Below, one piece after another: positions 1-5,207 of a stretch of DNA of 5,375 nucleotides; the first letter of the stretch is position 1; each line of letters opens with the position of its first letter. This DNA comes from an uncultured Oscillibacter sp. (GTDB lineage: Bacteria > Bacillota > Clostridia > Oscillospirales > Oscillospiraceae), in NCBI GenBank assembly GCA_905233795.1, contig CAJOFP010000074.1, forward strand, positions 1 to 5,375, given 5' to 3'. The notes below the pieces were generated by a model that was not told where the DNA came from, did no database searches, and was given only the letters and a program-made list of their open reading frames with translations. A program made the position numbers and the translations under genes.

Positions 1-508
1 CTTGGGCGTTATCTGAATAAAACGCGTCGGCGGAATAGACCTGTCCAATATTGACGGGGATATTTAATTTTTTGGCGGTTTCGGCGGCTGTGTACAAAAG
101 CGGCCATGACGCGGTCGGGGCCAGTAAGCCGGGGAATTGATATTGATCGCAAAAATGGGAATCCGTAGAAGCCGACATAGCCAAAATCACGTCGCGTAAT
201 TTGACATTTTCGCCGACGCCGCCCGCCGAACCGATACGGAGAATAGACTCGACGCCGTAAAATTGATATAACTCATAGGCGTATAAGGCGCAGGACGGAA
301 TGCCCATGCCGTGCCCCATGACGGATACGCGGCGATTTTTATAAAAGCCCGTAAAGCCAAGCATATTGCGAACGGTATTAAAGCATACGGGATTTTCCAG
401 ATAGTTTTCAGCGATAAATTTGGCGCGGAGGGGATCGCCGGGCATAAGTACGACGCGGGCAATATCGCCCTGTTTCGCCTCGTTATGGGGCGTGGGTACT
501 GTTGACAT
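1..508 (-). CDS. deoD: Purine nucleoside phosphorylase, DeoD type (3' end cut off by the window)
   Basis: The enzyme splits purine (deoxy)nucleosides with phosphate into free base and (deoxy)ribose-1-phosphate, in cytoplasmic purine salvage. The frame read from ATG 506-508 gives 169 complete codons and no stop before the window edge. The E. coli protein has 239 residues, so roughly the last 70 are missing here. The family signatures VLMPGDPLRAK (20-30), NMLGFTG (48-54) and MGHGMGIPS (64-72) are plain. By alignment from memory with E. coli DeoD, H8, G24, R28, R47, R91 and S94 correspond to its His4, Gly20, Arg24, Arg43, Arg87 and Ser90 (subunit-crossing nucleoside contact and phosphate site). 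The Glu-Met-Glu and Ser-Asp base-binding segments lie beyond the edge. An AAAGGG ribosome binding site (520-525) sits 11 bases before the ATG. hrb lies 154 bases upstream on the same strand, with a palindrome between, so a shared transcript is possible but not shown. I see no clear promoter in that AT-rich gap. Confidence 0.95.
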   Translation of the reverse strand, partial: MSTVPTPHNEAKQGDIARVVLMPGDPLRAKFIAENYLENPVCFNTVRNMLGFTGFYKNRRVSVMGHGMGIPSCALYAYELYQFYGVESILRIGSAGGVGENVKLRDVILAMSASTDSHFCDQYQFPGLLAPTASWPLLYTAAETAKKLNIPVNIGQVYSADAFYSDNAQ

Positions 509-608
509 AAAAATTTTCGCCCTTTCTTGAATATTTTATATTTTTATATTTTAATTTTAAAATTCGCTTAAAATTGAGTGATATATTTTAAAATTTTTAT
601 ATAATTTT

Positions 609-645
609 ATATCGCTGTCATATCGCGGCGATATAACAGCGATAT
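609..645. repeat. 37-base nested palindrome between hrb and deoD
   Basis: Outer arms ATATCGCTGT (609-618) and ACAGCGATAT (636-645) enclose inner arms ATATCGC (620-626) and GCGATAT (628-634) around a single central G at 627. The only mismatch across the whole 37 bases is C619 against A635. The word ATATCGC therefore occurs twice in each orientation. It begins 18 bases past the hrb stop, so it could act as a transcript-end or RNA-processing hairpin for hrb. The bases after it on the minus strand are A/T mixed rather than a T run, so it is not a standard intrinsic terminator. A dyad protein-binding site upstream of deoD is an alternative. Confidence 0.7.
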
Positions 646-662
646 TATAAAAATATTAAATA

Positions 663-1274
663 TTATAATTTTTTGAAATCTGAAGCGGGATGTTTGCAGA
701 TCGGGCAGATATAATCCGGCGGCAGTTCGTCGCCCTCGTATACATAGCCGCAAATCGTGCAGATCCAGCCGGTTTTCTTGGGCTTTTCCGGCTTGGGTTT
801 GATATTGGCGAAGTAATACGCGTAACTGACGGACGGCGTTTTGGATAAAACTTCCCCGCCCGTAATATCGGCGATAAACAGCGTGTGACTGCCTAAATCG
901 ACGGTTTGCACGACTTTACCGGACAAATAGGCGTTGACCTGTTCGGTTAAATATATAATGCCGTTGGCGGCGCGTTGATATTTGGCGCCTTGTAATTTAT
1001 CCGTATCGCGTCCGCTCTGGAATCCGAAACGCTGATAAATATCGAATTTGGAATCTTCGGATAAAAACGAGAGATTAAACGCGCCGGTTTTGATAATCAT
1101 ATCATGCGTATAATTGGCTTTATTGACGGCGATAGATACCCGTAAAGGATCGCTTGCCGCCTGAATCGCCGTATTGATAATACAGCCGTTGTCTTTGTCG
1201 CCGTCGCGGGCGGTTAAAACGAATAAGCCGTAAGTGAAATTACGGGTCACGGCCTTGTCGAAAACGTCTGCCAT
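663..1274 (-). CDS. hrb: High-molecular-weight rubredoxin (flavin reductase domain plus rubredoxin)
   Basis: This 203-residue protein has two parts. Residues 1 to about 155 are an FMN-binding flavin reductase-like domain, with NGCIINTAIQ (29-38), SDPLRVSIAVNK (41-52) and GSHTLFIADI (128-137). Residues 169-203 are a compact rubredoxin whose iron ligands are C172, C175, C190 and C193 (CTICGY and CPIC). A proline/lysine-rich hinge joins them. It lacks the longer loop of free-standing rubredoxins, as is usual for C-terminal rubredoxin modules. In anaerobes such as Moorella, Hrb passes electrons from NADH to the flavodiiron protein FprA, which reduces O2 or NO, so a role in oxygen or NO defence is likely. 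No FprA gene is visible here, so the partner is inferred. AAAGGGG stands 11 bases before the ATG. Transcription is divergent from the EamA gene. A plain flavin reductase acting on another acceptor is the main alternative. Confidence 0.9.
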   Translation of the reverse strand: MADVFDKAVTRNFTYGLFVLTARDGDKDNGCIINTAIQAASDPLRVSIAVNKANYTHDMIIKTGAFNLSFLSEDSKFDIYQRFGFQSGRDTDKLQGAKYQRAANGIIYLTEQVNAYLSGKVVQTVDLGSHTLFIADITGGEVLSKTPSVSYAYYFANIKPKPEKPKKTGWICTICGYVYEGDELPPDYICPICKHPASDFKKL

Positions 1275-1307
1275 TTTTATCGCGTCCCCTTTGATTATAA
1301 TTTTATA

Positions 1308-1343
1308 AATATATAAATTATATAAATTTATAATTTATATATT
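1308..1343. repeat. All-A/T inverted repeat, 15-bp arms
   Basis: AATATATAAATTATA (1308-1322) is perfectly inverted at 1329-1343 around a 6-base loop. It contains only A and T. It falls between the hrb start codon and the proposed hrb -10 box, and so would form in or beside the hrb leader. It could be a binding site, a DNA cruciform or simply an outcome of biased composition. Confidence 0.6.
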
Positions 1344-1372
1344 ATAATAGCGCTTTTCATGGCGAATTGCAA
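1344..1372 (-). promoter_or_regulatory. Candidate promoter of hrb
   Basis: On the minus strand, TTGCAA (1372 to 1367) and TATTAT (1349 to 1344) are separated by exactly 17 bases. They match the sigma-70/SigA boxes at 4 of 6 and 5 of 6 positions. Transcription would begin near 1337, leaving a leader of about 62 bases. The region is so A/T-rich that -10-like words are expected by chance, so this is tentative. Confidence 0.35.
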
Positions 1373-1393
1373 ATTATAATCAAGATTATAATT
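1372..1393. promoter_or_regulatory. Dyad of two ATTATAAT words, possible PerR-like operator
   Basis: AATTATAATC (1372-1381) and GATTATAATT (1384-1393) form a perfect inverted repeat with a 2-base gap. The Bacillus PerR box is TTATAAT-N-ATTATAA. Both half-sites are present here, but they are 4 bases apart rather than 1. Further ATTATAAT copies lie at 1294-1301 and 1341-1348, the latter touching the proposed hrb -10 box. Control of an oxygen-defence gene such as hrb by PerR would make sense, but the spacing is wrong and the A/T background is high. Confidence 0.3.
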
Positions 1394-1428
1394 AAAAATA
1401 TAATAAATATATGATTTATTATATTTTT
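1394..1428. repeat. All-A/T inverted repeat, perfect 15-bp arms
   Basis: AAAAATATAATAAAT (1394-1408) is inverted at 1414-1428 around the 5-base loop ATATG. It directly abuts the preceding dyad. A rightward transcript would have a hairpin ending in TTTTT, so it loosely resembles an A/T-only terminator, but no rightward gene ends before it. It might instead insulate or regulate the divergent promoters. Confidence 0.6.
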
Positions 1429-1468
1429 CGCTTGCCATATTTTATTTGAGCTGTTAATATTGCTGATA

Positions 1469-1496
1469 TTGCGCGTTGATAATAAAATAGTATAAA
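1469..1496 (+). promoter_or_regulatory. Weak candidate promoter of the EamA transporter gene
   Basis: TTGCGC (1469-1474) and TATAAA (1491-1496) are 16 bases apart and precede the start codon by about 26 bases. The -35 match is poor (3 of 6). An overlapping option is TTGCTG (1460-1465) with TAAAAT (1483-1488) and a 17-base spacer. I cannot choose between them. Confidence 0.25.
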
Positions 1497-1522
1497 TAGA
1501 GAGTAAAACAGAGGAACGGAAA

Positions 1523-2467
1523 ATGGATAATAATCAAACGAAAAGACGCGTCGATCCGGTCAGACAGAATATATTGCCCGTTATCGCGGCTTTGATATGG
1601 GGTTCCGCGTTCGTGGCGCAGAGCGTGGCGGCGGAGTCTATAGGCGCGTTTACGTTTAACGCGGCGCGATCCGTGATGGCGTTTATATTTTTATTAATAT
1701 TATGCCTGATTCGCCGAAAATGGCGCGGAAAACCGGAGGGAACGCGCCGGGAATTGATACGCGCCGGGATATGTTGCGGCGCCGCGCTGACAGTCGGGTC
1801 ATGGCTCCAGCAAAAGGGATTGGAGACGACAAGTTCAGGAAAAGCGGGATTTATCACGGCTTTATATATTATTATCGTTCCTGTCATGGGCGTTTTTTTA
1901 CGGAAAAAGACGCCGATAACCGTCTGGATTAGTATAATCCCGGCGACAATGGGATTATATTTTCTGTGCATACAGGGGGAATTGCGGGAATTGCGAATCG
2001 AACAGGGCGATTTTTTAATTTTATTATGCGCGTTCGCGTTTTCCGTACAGATTTTGACGATTGATTATTTTTCGTCCCGCGTGGACGGCGTGGAACTGTC
2101 TTGCGCGCAATTTTTAACGGTCTTGATTTTATCTTGTCTGGGGGCGGCGTTCGCGGGAGAAGTTATTGTAATAAAAGATTTATTTTCCTGTTGGTTTCCG
2201 GTATTTTATACCGGCATATTTTCCAGCGGCGTGGCGTATACGTTACAGATTCTGGCGCAAAAAGATTCCAATCCGGCTGTCGTATCGCTTTTGTTAAGTC
2301 TGGAAGCCGTATTCGCAACGCTTTGCGGCGCGCTGTTTTTACATGAGAGATTGACAGGCCGTGAATATTTAGGCTGTGTCCTGATGTTCGTCGCGGTTGT
2401 TATTGCCCAAATCCCGGATCGGTTTTTATGGAATATTCTGAATCCGCGCTTGAAGAACGGCGGTTGA
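1523..2467 (+). CDS. EamA/DMT-superfamily transporter (ten membrane helices)
   Basis: This is an inner-membrane permease of the drug/metabolite transporter superfamily, usually an exporter of amino acids or other small metabolites. The substrate cannot be read from the sequence. The 314 residues fit the usual length of about 300 and form two EamA repeats. Hydrophobic helices lie near 17-36, 40-62, 80-98, 107-126, 131-151, 162-182, 193-216, 221-244, 249-273 and 279-297. Recognisable motifs are LIWGSAF (24-30) in helix 1, the segment around 105-125 with GFITALY, and the second-repeat signature ending in LFLHERLTG (271-279). The N-terminus is short and positively charged (KRR at 7-9), consistent with a cytoplasmic start. 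GAGGA (1511-1515) lies 7 bases before the ATG. The gene is divergent from hrb and is followed after 123 bases by the TagA-MltG frame. I see no terminator between them, so some read-through is possible. Confidence 0.9.
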   Translation: MDNNQTKRRVDPVRQNILPVIAALIWGSAFVAQSVAAESIGAFTFNAARSVMAFIFLLILCLIRRKWRGKPEGTRRELIRAGICCGAALTVGSWLQQKGLETTSSGKAGFITALYIIIVPVMGVFLRKKTPITVWISIIPATMGLYFLCIQGELRELRIEQGDFLILLCAFAFSVQILTIDYFSSRVDGVELSCAQFLTVLILSCLGAAFAGEVIVIKDLFSCWFPVFYTGIFSSGVAYTLQILAQKDSNPAVVSLLLSLEAVFATLCGALFLHERLTGREYLGCVLMFVAVVIAQIPDRFLWNILNPRLKNGG

Positions 2468-2479
2468 ATATGCTATAAT
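2450..2479 (+). promoter_or_regulatory. Candidate promoter P1 for the TagA-MltG gene
   Basis: TTGAAG (2450-2455) and a perfect TATAAT (2474-2479) are 18 bases apart. TGC immediately before the -10 makes it an extended -10. It overlaps the last codons of the EamA gene and would start transcription near 2486. Confidence 0.45.
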
Positions 2480-2492
2480 AATAAGATATAAT
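2464..2492 (+). promoter_or_regulatory. Candidate promoter P2 for the TagA-MltG gene
   Basis: TTGAAT (2464-2469), overlapping the EamA stop codon, and a second perfect TATAAT (2487-2492) have the ideal 17-base spacer. This starts 14 bases downstream of P1, so at least one promoter between the two plus-strand genes is likely. The leader would be about 90 bases. Confidence 0.5.
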
Positions 2493-2520
2493 AAAAAAGA
2501 GAAAATCAGTCGGCCGGATA

Positions 2521-2550
2521 AAAGATATTTAAAGATATTTTTAAAGATAT
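2521..2550 (+). repeat. Short direct repeats AAAGATAT in the gene leader
   Basis: AAAGATATTT occurs back to back at 2521-2530 and 2531-2540, and AAAGATAT follows at 2543-2550. All lie in the presumed untranslated leader of the TagA-MltG gene. The function is unknown. It may be only a simple-sequence expansion. Confidence 0.5.
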
Positions 2551-2575
2551 AAATATAAAATAAACAGAGAAATAC

Positions 2576-2593
2576 GGGGAGGCGCGGGCCGTG
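2576..2593 (+). promoter_or_regulatory. Ribosome binding site that fixes a GTG start
   Basis: GGGGAGG (2576-2582) lies 8 bases before GTG 2591-2593. The protein then begins MRIRVLGVGFDNLTMDEA, which matches the usual N-terminus of the TagA family. The next in-frame ATG (2633-2635) would remove the first strand of the domain, so GTG is chosen. Confidence 0.85.
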
Positions 2594-5038
2594 CGGATAC
2601 GCGTATTGGGCGTGGGCTTTGACAATCTGACAATGGATGAGGCCGTGGAACGCGGCCTCGCCATGTTGGAGGAAAATAAATCGCATTATGTTGTAACGCC
2701 GAATCCTGAAATTGTGGAAGTTTGCCGGGAATGGAGCGAAGTTTCACAGGCGGTGAACGGCGCGGATATGGTATTGCCGGACGGAAGCGGGATTATCAAA
2801 GGCGCGGCGATGTTAAATACGCCGTTAAAAGAACGGACGCCGGGCATAGAGTTCGCGCAAAATCTCATGGCGGAACTCGCTAAAACGGATTATTCGCTGT
2901 TCTTACTCGGCGGAAAACCGGGAATCGCGGAAAAGGCGGCGGCGCGTTTGCGGGAACGCTATCCGGGATTAAAAATCGCGGGCGTTCACGACGGTTATTT
3001 TCAGGAGGACGCGCCGGTAATTATGCGAATATGGGAAAGCGGCGCGGACGTGGTATTTGTCTGCATGGGCGCGCCGCGTCAGGAATTATGGATGCGCAAT
3101 CACGGACAGGAAACGGGAGCGCGGTTACTATGCGGACTGGGCGGCAGTCTGGATATATTCGCGGGCGTATCCAAACGCGCCCCCAAATTCTGGTGCGATC
3201 ACGGTCTTGAATGGCTGTACAGGCTCTTGAAAGAACCGTATCGCTGGCGGCGTATGATGAAATTGCCGTTATTTTTAAGCCATGTCCGGCGGGAACGCCG
3301 GATCAGGAAGCGCAACGGGATTTTACCGCCCCCGCCGGGTAAACAGTCGAGACGATCCGAACGGATGAAACGGTCTGAATTTGAATCTAAATCTGAATCT
3401 AAGCAGCCGGAACATACGGAAATATTTGAACCGATTGAAAATATAGCGCGAATTGAGGATATAGAATCGGCTGAAAATATAACGCGAATTGAAGATATAG
3501 AACCGGTTGAAAATACAGCGCGAATTGAGGATATAGAATCGGCTGAAAATACAGCGCGAATTGAAGATATAGAACCGGTTGAAGATATAGCGCGAATTGA
3601 AGATATAGAGCGGATTGCGGAAACGGAAAAAACGGAAGAAACAGGACAAATTGAAGAAATTGAACAAATTGAACCGGTTGCGGAAGAGATAAAATCGGAA
3701 CCGGCTGAACAGGAGGAAATAATGTCCGATTACAGCAGGGATATGAATTATAACGCGGATTCGGAACGAAATCGGGATGGCCGGGAAAATAACGCGTATA
3801 ATAATAATGATAATCAGGAAAGCGGACGGAACTGGAGCGACCGGAATCAATGGGATGAGCGTTTGGAGAATGAGAATGATAAAAATAACGCGTCCGGCGG
3901 AAACGGGGAACGCGCCATGAAACGGGACGCGGAGGAAACGCGGCGCGAAACGCGTTCGGATCGGAAAAAACGCCGTAAAAAACGCTGGTGGATTCGTATC
4001 CCGGTTTATTTGCTGACAGTCGCGCTGGTGTCGTTTTTAATGGCGGAGGGCGGATGGCTGTTATTCGCGGATTTGTGCGCGTTTGACAGGGGAGAACAGA
4101 TGACGGCGACTGTAGTAGTGGCTCCCGGCGATGATATGCGGGATGTGGCGGAAAAACTGCGCGGCGCGGGTTTAATTAAATATGAATTGTTTTTCCTGTT
4201 GTTCGCCCGATTCGCCAAGGCGGAGGAAAAAATCGGCGAGGGAATTTATGAATTAAACACGGATATGGATTACCGGGCGTTGATTGTCGGTATGCGGGGA
4301 TCGTCCGGGAGTATCGGGGCGAATACGGTTCGCGTGACGATTCCTGAGGGGCTCGCCTTGCGGGATATAGTCGCGCTGCTTGCCAAAAACGGCGTCGCCA
4401 CGGAAGATGAATTGATGGAAGCCGCCCGGACAGCGGATTTCGATTTTGATTTTATCGACAATAATTCGGAAGACCCAAGCCGTCTGGAGGGTTATCTGTT
4501 CCCGGACACTTATGATTTTTATCAGCCGGAACGACCCGCAAGCGCTTTGAATAGATTATTAAGCAATTTCGCCCGGAAGCGGGAAAACTGGCTGGACGGT
4601 CTGGAATCCGCCGCCAATCGGGGTTATGATTTGAAAGCCATTGTCACAATCGCGTCTTTGATAGAGAAAGAGACGGACGGCGTGGATCAGGCGCGTATCG
4701 CGTCTGTCATCGACAATCGTCTGAACGGGCCGGGGGATCGCGGCGGCACTTACGGATTATTACAGATCGACGCGTCTTTATTATATGTATTGGATCACAA
4801 AGCGCCGATTACCACGGGGGACTTGGAATTGGATTCGCCGTATAATTTATACAAATACGCCGGACTTCCCCCCACGCCGATTGGCAATCCCGGCGCGAAA
4901 GCGATTGAGGCCGCTCTCGCCCCCGAAGTCACGGATTATTATTATTACGGCCTCGCCAAAGACAATCGCCATCAGTTCTTTACCAATTATCGGGATTTCA
5001 CTAACTTCTTGTCCAGCTCTAATTTTATCGGAAATTAA
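2591..5038 (+). CDS. tagA-mltG: Fused WecG/TagA/CpsF glycosyltransferase and endolytic murein transglycosylase MltG
   Basis: One uninterrupted 815-codon frame holds two envelope enzymes. Residues 1-245 are a full GT26 domain, the family that adds N-acetylmannosamine (or a related sugar) to undecaprenyl-linked precursors. Motifs are TPNPEIV (36-42), LPDGSG (62-67), R82-TPG, LLGGKPG (105-111), MGAPRQE (159-165) and the basic tail EPYRWRRM (215-222). T36, N38, D64 and R82 correspond to Thr37, Asn39, Asp65 and Arg83 of Thermoanaerobacter TagA by recall. Residues 246-455 are a disordered linker: proline run, acidic 12-residue repeats (286-345), then Asn/Arg/Asp-rich. RKKRRKKR (458-465) precedes one membrane helix (about 470-494, with an unusual internal E486). 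A LysM-like part and the YceG/MltG catalytic domain follow: LEGYLFPDTY (632-641), catalytic E692 in SLIEKET, LLQIDAS from about 723, GLPPTPI (758-764). Each enzyme alone would be a normal length. The fusion could instead be two genes joined by loss of a stop; an internal start at codon 378 supports separate MltG too. Confidence 0.85.
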   Translation: MRIRVLGVGFDNLTMDEAVERGLAMLEENKSHYVVTPNPEIVEVCREWSEVSQAVNGADMVLPDGSGIIKGAAMLNTPLKERTPGIEFAQNLMAELAKTDYSLFLLGGKPGIAEKAAARLRERYPGLKIAGVHDGYFQEDAPVIMRIWESGADVVFVCMGAPRQELWMRNHGQETGARLLCGLGGSLDIFAGVSKRAPKFWCDHGLEWLYRLLKEPYRWRRMMKLPLFLSHVRRERRIRKRNGILPPPPGKQSRRSERMKRSEFESKSESKQPEHTEIFEPIENIARIEDIESAENITRIEDIEPVENTARIEDIESAENTARIEDIEPVEDIARIEDIERIAETEKTEETGQIEEIEQIEPVAEEIKSEPAEQEEIMSDYSRDMNYNADSERNRDGRENNAYNNNDNQESGRNWSDRNQWDERLENENDKNNASGGNGERAMKRDAEETRRETRSDRKKRRKKRWWIRIPVYLLTVALVSFLMAEGGWLLFADLCAFDRGEQMTATVVVAPGDDMRDVAEKLRGAGLIKYELFFLLFARFAKAEEKIGEGIYELNTDMDYRALIVGMRGSSGSIGANTVRVTIPEGLALRDIVALLAKNGVATEDELMEAARTADFDFDFIDNNSEDPSRLEGYLFPDTYDFYQPERPASALNRLLSNFARKRENWLDGLESAANRGYDLKAIVTIASLIEKETDGVDQARIASVIDNRLNGPGDRGGTYGLLQIDASLLYVLDHKAPITTGDLELDSPYNLYKYAGLPPTPIGNPGAKAIEAALAPEVTDYYYYGLAKDNRHQFFTNYRDFTNFLSSSNFIGN
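3446..3625 (+). repeat. Five tandem 36-base (12-residue) coding repeats in the linker
   Basis: The encoded units are ARIEDIESAENI, TRIEDIEPVENT, ARIEDIESAENT, ARIEDIEPVEDI and ARIEDIERIAET (residues 286-345). SAEN and PVEN forms alternate, giving a higher-order 72-base unit. The copies at 3446-3517 and 3518-3589 differ at 4 of 72 bases by eye, which indicates recent duplication. A degenerate partial unit (EPIENI) precedes the array. Each unit preserves the frame, so copy number could vary without breaking the protein. Confidence 0.95.
3711..3724 (+). promoter_or_regulatory. Internal ribosome binding site and in-frame ATG for a separate MltG
   Basis: AGGAGG (3711-3716) stands 5 bases before ATG 3722-3724, which is codon 378 of the long frame. 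It is the strongest ribosome binding site in the window. The residues that encode it (EQEEI) are also compatible with the Glu-rich linker, so the match could be partly a by-product of GAG/GAA codons. Confidence 0.6.
3722..5038 (+). CDS. mltG: Alternative product: free-standing endolytic transglycosylase MltG
   Basis: Translation from ATG 3722 would give a 438-residue MltG in the same frame as the long protein. It would have a cytoplasmic Asn/Asp/Arg-rich tail of about 80 residues, one membrane helix and the outer catalytic domain. MltG cleaves within nascent glycan strands near the membrane and so sets strand length. Clostridial MltG proteins often carry such a polar cytoplasmic extension, and MSDYSRDMNYN is a plausible natural N-terminus. 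All catalytic features are retained (E692 of the long frame is E315 here). Automated annotation could reasonably choose this start and assign the upstream part to a separate TagA. However, that TagA would have no stop of its own before this start. Whether the cell makes this form, the fusion or both cannot be decided from sequence. Confidence 0.5.
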   Translation: MSDYSRDMNYNADSERNRDGRENNAYNNNDNQESGRNWSDRNQWDERLENENDKNNASGGNGERAMKRDAEETRRETRSDRKKRRKKRWWIRIPVYLLTVALVSFLMAEGGWLLFADLCAFDRGEQMTATVVVAPGDDMRDVAEKLRGAGLIKYELFFLLFARFAKAEEKIGEGIYELNTDMDYRALIVGMRGSSGSIGANTVRVTIPEGLALRDIVALLAKNGVATEDELMEAARTADFDFDFIDNNSEDPSRLEGYLFPDTYDFYQPERPASALNRLLSNFARKRENWLDGLESAANRGYDLKAIVTIASLIEKETDGVDQARIASVIDNRLNGPGDRGGTYGLLQIDASLLYVLDHKAPITTGDLELDSPYNLYKYAGLPPTPIGNPGAKAIEAALAPEVTDYYYYGLAKDNRHQFFTNYRDFTNFLSSSNFIGN

Positions 5039-5046
5039 AAAAATAT

Positions 5047-5134
5047 GACCCTTCCCCCTGTCCCCCTTCCCTTTCAGGGACGGGGGAACATAAAGGGAGA
5101 AAGTACCCCCTGAAAGGGGGGATTTAGGGGGGTC
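5047..5134. repeat. 88-base C/G-rich inverted-repeat element after mltG
   Basis: The element is bounded by GACCC (5047-5051) and GGGTC (5130-5134). CCCCC (5054-5058) can extend the pairing with GGGGG (5117-5121). Inside is a hairpin with arms TCCCCC (5061-5066) and GGGGGA (5082-5087), a 2x2 internal loop, then CCC/GGG and loop TTTCA. A second hairpin has CCCCC (5106-5110) and GGGGG (5116-5120) around TGAAA. The two cores, CCCTTTCAGGG and CCCCCTGAAAGGGGG, are inverted copies of one theme. C/G-run repeats of this look are scattered between genes in many bacterial genomes, so it is probably a dispersed repeat or MITE/REP-like element. For leftward transcripts, T7 (5043 to 5037) follows the outer stem, so it could terminate them. 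No T run follows on the plus strand, so it is a poor terminator for mltG. Confidence 0.7.
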
Positions 5135-5172
5135 TAAAAAAATAAAAAATCTCCTACGCCAGAAAAATGCTC

Positions 5173-5201
5173 TTGCGGTTTCATTTTAGATATGCTATGA
5201 T
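5173..5201 (+). promoter_or_regulatory. Strong candidate promoter downstream of mltG
   Basis: TTGCGG (5173-5178), a 17-base spacer, and TATGAT (5196-5201) preceded by TGC (extended -10) together resemble a good SigA promoter. Transcription would start near 5208 and run rightwards out of the window. No protein frame with a ribosome binding site follows within the visible 168 bases. Confidence 0.6.
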
Positions 5202-5207
5202 AAAATC

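Noticed and set aside
187..462. Minus-strand 91-codon frame
   Set aside because: It overlaps deoD in another frame on the same strand. The deoD frame carries clear family motifs, this one does not.
1534..1971. Minus-strand 145-codon frame opposite the EamA gene
   Set aside because: It is a shadow of the plus-strand transporter, whose ten helices and family motifs are convincing.
2426..2747. Overlapping minus-strand frames of 86 and 68 codons
   Set aside because: They cross the promoter region and the start of the TagA domain, with no motif or ribosome binding site.
3446..3625. CRISPR-like array
   Set aside because: The 36-base periodicity has no unique spacers. The units are contiguous and code for protein in frame.
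3323..3850. Minus-strand frame of 175 codons rich in Ile, Phe, Arg and Tyr
   Set aside because: It is antisense to the linker. Its repeats mirror the plus-strand 36-base repeats, and its strange composition comes from reading Glu/Asp/Ile codons backwards. It has no ribosome binding site of note.
4785..5048. Plus-strand 87-codon frame at the end of MltG
   Set aside because: It is out of frame with the conserved MltG C-terminus and has no ribosome binding site or recognisable motif.
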